Of a stretch of DNA of 64,000 nucleotides, positions 59,063 through 64,000 are shown one piece after another. The notes beneath the pieces were generated by a model that was not told the DNA's origin, made no database searches, and saw nothing but the letters and a program-made list of their open reading frames with translations. The translations under genes were made by a program, and so were the position numbers. Source of the DNA: Hanleya hanleyi (Eukaryota > Mollusca > Polyplacophora > Lepidopleurida > Hanleyidae); NCBI GenBank assembly GCA_036873755.1, contig JAVTVY010051524.1, positions 124,001 to 188,000 on the forward strand, written 5' to 3'. Position 1 is the first letter of the stretch. Every line of letters starts with the position of its first letter.

Positions 59063-60106
59063 CGTTGTCTAACTGAAAATTTAAAATTTGGGCCAGATCT
59101 TTTACAGTGTAAATTTTTTTTTCAGTTGAACCAAAATTAGATAAAATGCGATCACCAGGATTTTTCGAGAAAGTAGCTCGTCCTATGTTTGCTTATTAGA
59201 GAACCTAGTTATGTGCCGACGAAAATAGGAAATTAACATATGGTTGGACGCTGAGAGGGGGTCGTTCGCACCCAACGACCCCTCTCCCCCCCCCCTCCCA
59301 CTATAGAGACGCTGTTGTACACACTTTGAACATTAATAACTTAGCACCCAGAACAACATTTAGAAAACTGCTTCTCATAATGTCTTAACTTTGGACAAAC
59401 ATGTCGACGCAAAATGTCATAAAACAATCAGTTACACGATAACTGAATCTGTGAATCATCTACGTTGGCTAAAAGTTGGAGGCATTTGGAACGCCAAATT
59501 CGTCCGCATGCATATGGAAGAATAACCCTGGAATTTTCTGGAGAACTATGCCCTCTGCCTAATAGGATATTTACGGATGATAGATTTGAATATCGTTTGG
59601 AGCAGCTGATCTTCGAAATATCTGTTTGGTGATCCTGTATCAATAGAGTCACATCGAAGATGTTTGAGGCATCCGAGTTATCTACGAATACGAGAATGAC
59701 ATCGAAGATCATCTGGGGTCCTCATTCCCGAGAATGGCCTTGCAATCATTTTGGGACACCAATATCATCTGCTTATTTGACAATGACTGCCTAGACAGTT
59801 TGGAGCGCTATAGTAATCCGGATATTCTGCGGATAACTTCGATACTGGTAGATGCATGTAAAAATCATCTTGAAGAAGTTGGATCAACTTAGTCATCCAC
59901 GCATGCTATCATGGCATTCCCTATTGGGTACTCATACCATCTACATTTCTGTAAATGGCCTCGAAATCGCCCGAGACCTCTATACCATCTGTGCAAGAGA
60001 GAATACTTCGTAGACAATTTGGAGAACCTTAGTCATCTACCTTTTTGGTGGCAGGAGCACGGAGCACCGACAGACGAAATTAAAGATGACATCTTGCAGT
60101 ACTTAA
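59063..60106. other. Low-copy region, possibly an ancient repeat
   Basis: Words such as TTTGGAGMRCYWTAGTMATC and CATCTACG recur loosely between 59,450 and 60,050, suggesting an old, decayed tandem repeat, but a unit length cannot be fixed by eye. A C-rich run lies at 59,279-59,300. Confidence 0.35.
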
Positions 60107-60222
60107 CTGGTAGAGAAAGCGTAAATTTCGGCACCTACGCATGCGCAGTGGAGACTTTTGGTTTGTGCGCATTTCCGGTTGCGCATGCACAGGTGCAGGA
60201 ATTTACGCTTTCTCTACTACTG
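60107..60222. repeat. Foldback MITE-like hairpin, about 115 bp
   Basis: GGTAGAGAAAGCGTAAATTTC pairs (here split) with GAATTTACGCTTTCTCTAC; inner TACGCATGCGCA pairs with TGCGCATGCAC. Flanks do not give a clear duplication. Confidence 0.68.
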
Positions 60223-63200
60223 TCTTGCCGACATTAGTTGATATAGGCCCCTTGACAATCCTTCATCCCTTCGCACGATCTCTTCTCTTAGCTATACGCA
60301 GTAATATACTGCGGTAGCGATGTGTATTAGCCGTATAGAGTACGCTGTTAACAATCATGCGTTCACCGTACCGCAAATGTGTATTGTCTGTACGTTCAAC
60401 ATGCAACTGACGACGCCATTACCTTGTACACAGGAAAATGGACACCGGCAAGGAATCTATATCAAAGATATAGTCCCAACTCTTCTTAGTAGTTTCAAGA
60501 ACAGCCTGTCTGTTTCAAAGAGGATTATTCAGAACAGCGACACCTGGCGTTGCGGAGCGAGTATAGTGCTGTCATCTTGCTGGTCTTGTTGCGATTAGTT
60601 AACAAACCAAATATGTCTTCTTGGGAGCAGAGATACCGATCTTTTATCTTTCACTGGAAAACAATTGATTCTTCCGTATTAGCCGATGCGAATAGATAAC
60701 TGCTAACTGCGAACTCGGAATAAGTTATAAGACATGTCAAATCCGTGTTTGACTCCCCCCCGCCTAAAAAAACCCCACACATATTGAATGTTGACGAACT
60801 TTGCAATCGGTGATGACATGGGGGATCCAAATTACCTCTATGTTAGAAACTCATAGGCGGGAGGAGTGTTAGGTGTATTGCCTGTTGTTCAAGGTCAGTT
60901 TTAACAGAGTTTTGAACTCGATATTTTCCCGAATGCCATCTCCCATACAGAGATGATTTGGATGCACCAAATTATTCCAAGGATTTTCTCACATATATAT
61001 AGAAATAAGCTGGCCAAAGGTTATGCGATTATTGCCACATAGATATCAATGCAGATACAAAGACAAGTTGAAGCTTTGGTATCTCATGTCAATTTTCGCA
61101 TATGCAGATGACTAAAAGGTGCTCTAGATTACTGTGGGATCGACCAAAATGATCCTAAATATCATCGTCGCCATGATACATAGATGCTCCAATATATTTT
61201 CTCTTCTTTGCAGATAAGTAGGGTGTTCTAGGGCATCTAAACGTCAATAGGGGGCCTAACAGTGTTATCTCCTGACCAGAACGTACTGACCTCCCAGATG
61301 TAATCGGTCATCTATTCACTTTTGGACAAAACGCATCAGCTTCACGGATGCTTCTTCATTCGAATCCATAGTCTTAACTCAGTTTGTTATACAATTCTGT
61401 TGGAGACAATACTCGCTTCATATACTGATAACGCGTTTTGTCGCAATTGGGACAATGCAACAGTTGTAACAAAACACGATGACTCTACATGGACAAAACG
61501 CGAAATTTGTGATCACACTGCAGGTTTTTTCTTTTCATCGTTCAGAATAACCATGCTGAATATCGAACTCTCATGATGAATAGTTTTCCAGAAATAAACG
61601 GTTTCACTTATACAACTGGAGAACTCAATAAATGGAATTTTAACGGATGAACAGATTATGGGCTATTGATGTGATAGTGATGACTATATGCAGTATTTTT
61701 ATGAGACAACTGTGAATTGCCATCTTGGAGGGGTCTCCACTTTATTATCAGTCGAAAACTTTGCCATTCATAAGATTTTAAATGCTAAAATTGTACGTAA
61801 GCAAACAGGTATTCACTAAAATAATCCATGCACTTAGAGAAATAATCGATATATAGTGCTGAAGGAATGGGCAATAATTATTTTTCATAAATTTTCTCCC
61901 CAGGTGAGTAAAAATGCCTTTACTAAAAATATGATAAACTATTCAGTGAATCTTTGAGACAAAAGGTTCAGGCAATACAACCATGGAGCACAGAATATCC
62001 TCGCGAGTCAGTGAATATCGTCCGATTTTTCGGGATAGGGTTTATGTAGGATTTACCTGGACTTGTAGCTTCTCATCCATCCATAGAGACATCTAATACT
62101 TCCCCAATATGAATCATGCTATATTTGTGAGATATTCCTGTAAGATTTTTATTCTCTTTTATATATTGGAACGGTTTGTCCAAAGCTGTACATCCGTTTT
62201 ACCATAGATGATTAATTATCCCGTAAAGGACAGGTGCAAGCTCATAGTAATAGAAATAAACTTTTATTAATATGTTTACCTGAATAACATTCGTGACGTA
62301 CTGATAATTGACGGACAAATCTGAATTCATTTCAGGGGAACAAAAATCTTTAATAACAAGTCTGATAATAGCGAAAGATGAAAACCCCCTCGAGCCATCT
62401 CTGACTCAAATAGGAGAACACGTGATACTTCACGTGAAGAAAGACCGATAGGGTGTCTCTTAATTCATTTTTTCCCCGCAGATTCATTCAGCTATTCAAG
62501 CATGCAGGCCCCACGTAGGCCTATATTGAAATTTGATGGATGCAGGGTTATTATTATGAGTTAAACCGAAGTTCCCCGTAAACACTGTACGTACATTCCC
62601 CGGAGGACTGGTTAAAAAAAAGTTTATCAGAGGTCACGCAAACAGGTCAGCGTAGCCTGAAGAGTTAACAATAAACACACCCACGCCTCTCCACTCCCGT
62701 ATCAGTAGATATACTTTCTCAAGAAGTATATTAGATATCCCGAAGTTTCAAGATACCACTTATACGAAAAAAAATATATATATATACATACATTTTATGG
62801 ACAATATTTGAGGAAATTATCAGGAGGCGTGAAAGGTTTTTGCGGTTAACCGTAATTGGTCGCCTGCTTCGTGGAAAAGTGAATAATAAGCTTCGTGCCC
62901 TCTCTAGTACAGTGGTGTGGGGGGACGCAGCCCCCCCCCCCCCCACAATAATTTTGCAGCAAACCACCATCAATTGCTTTTTCATGGTAAAAGTTTTAGG
63001 AAAAAAGTAAAAATACTTTAAAATTATTTTATTCGCCAGAAATCACTCAGAACGCATCTCCGGCGATCTAGACCCGACGAGCCTAGGCGGCCTCTGGACC
63101 CTCGCTTAAAGTGCTATGATGCTAGCCCCCCCCCCCCAATCAACAATGCTTCCGCCGGCCCTGGAACGGGTTACATGGCATACTCTATATGACCAGATCC

Positions 63201-63276
63201 CATTGTACTACGATGGAGTGCCCAATCAAACCAAACCAAATTAGCGTATAATGCACGCGGCATAGTCTACATTAAC
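60223..63276. other. AT-rich low-copy region, no gene recognised
   Basis: Three kilobases with short ORFs (84-92 codons) lacking domains, no tandem arrays and no clear transposon ends. A C run is present at 62,929-62,944 and another near 63,127. Confidence 0.4.
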
Positions 63277-63441
63277 GCACAGTGGCTCGTCACCGTTGTT
63301 AATTGGTTGAGTTGATTACAGGGGGGGGGGGGGGTTCATGGTAGAGAATAAATGGCATTTATTCCCTACCTCGACGCACCCCCCCTCCCCCTCTGTAATC
63401 AACTTAATTAACCAATTAACAACGGTAACGAGCTCCTGTGC
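63277..63441. mobile_element. Foldback MITE, 165 bp
   Basis: Termini GCACAGTGGCTCGTCACCG and CGGTAACGAGCTCCTGTGC, arms of about 45 bp (GTTGTTAATTGGTTGAGTTG), then a poly-G run in one arm and a C-rich block in the other flanking a short ATGGTAGAGAATAAATGGC loop. Target duplication not evident. Confidence 0.72.
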
Positions 63442-64000
63442 ATCCACTCGAACTGTGCCTCACCAAGAAATTATCCTCAAAATCATTGGACACTAATATT
63501 TATTTCCTTCTAAATAATACTTAGAATTGGATTTATTCTCTATCTAAAAAAAATGTCATATCGGTTAGCTAACATTAAAATGACCCTCAAAATTATCGTC
63601 GTTCTCAGCAAAGATTGTTACACATATAGATGTTTGGAAATGCTGGCTAACAGGTTTTAGTAAAGGTTTCAGTATTCATTTGGTGCATGATTGCACGCAA
63701 TTCGGGTTTCTTTACCACTTCGCGTGTTGTTCAAATTAATATATCAATTCAATAAAGCGGTCTCGGTATATATACTCGATAGTTCGTGTCACAACCATTC
63801 CGTTTTAGCCTCTTCATCGATATGGCTGTATATTCGCAAATATAATCATGTCACATTAAAGAAAATAATATTTGCATTAGTTGAAAAAATCGGCCTTTCA
63901 TGTATGGTAGATAAGCAAAGGGGAACATATTGTTTAACATAATGATGTATTGTCTCATTATAGCATACTGTTAGAGTGTAATCTCGGTATTTGCTTAAGG
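63442..64000. other. Low-copy end of window
   Basis: AT-rich sequence. One ORF (63,691-63,942, +, 83 codons) has no recognisable domain. No repeats seen. Confidence 0.4.

Overview
The window is eukaryotic, repeat-dominated and almost gene-free. It shows no operons, no ribosome binding sites and no ORF that looks like an intact cellular gene. Several signals point to a mollusc, most likely a gastropod of the abalone/limpet kind: SINE/LINE 3' tails of the type GATATGACTGAAA..GCGGCGTTAA..CTCACTCA (6.3, 18.7, 45.8 and 55.6 kb), a SINE domain containing CTCCGGGTACTCCCG (23.5 kb, and on the minus strand at 26.6 kb), and two degraded non-LTR retrotransposon C-termini. The taxon is an inference; the repeats are read directly.

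Layout. 0.5-2.75 kb: a 22-bp minisatellite plus an island of palindromic TCGCCA/TCACCA motifs, together duplicated in tandem (about 1.1 kb unit). 4.8-7 kb: a cluster of non-autonomous DNA transposons (hAT-like, Mutator-like, a CCGGTGTGG-ended element) and hairpins. 9.2-12.05 kb: a 21-bp satellite with 105/315/630-bp higher-order structure, then a second transposon cluster to 13 kb. 13.75-15.85 and 16.3-21.55 kb: two large arrays of one monomer family in opposite orientation around a roughly 0.5-kb spacer. 22.3-26.7 kb: two long foldback elements, a TIR element carrying an insertion, and SINE fragments. 29.9-30.8 kb: a broken LINE. 32.9-42 kb: a run of foldback elements with family-specific palindromic motifs. 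45.3-45.8 kb: a LINE C-terminus with its 3' tail. 48.1-53.25 kb: a 27-bp satellite open in a frame on each strand. 55.15-55.7 and 56.1-59.06 kb: two more tandem arrays, the second containing a 1,477-bp duplication. 59-64 kb: mostly low-copy AT-rich DNA with two small foldbacks.

The most notable structure is a group of three foldback elements (22,349-22,832; 32,921-33,879; 38,681-39,712). They have different interiors, but share TAYGG..AGCC termini, perfect 6-bp target duplications (CCAGTC, CTCTCT, CGTTCA) and long arms built from arrays of short perfect palindromes. A second notable observation is that two independent copies of a Mutator-like MITE each have a hAT-like MITE inserted within 9 bp of the same end, with nested target duplications that fix the insertion order. 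The many ORFs in satellites follow from unit lengths divisible by three (21, 27, 30 bp) and are not annotated as genes.
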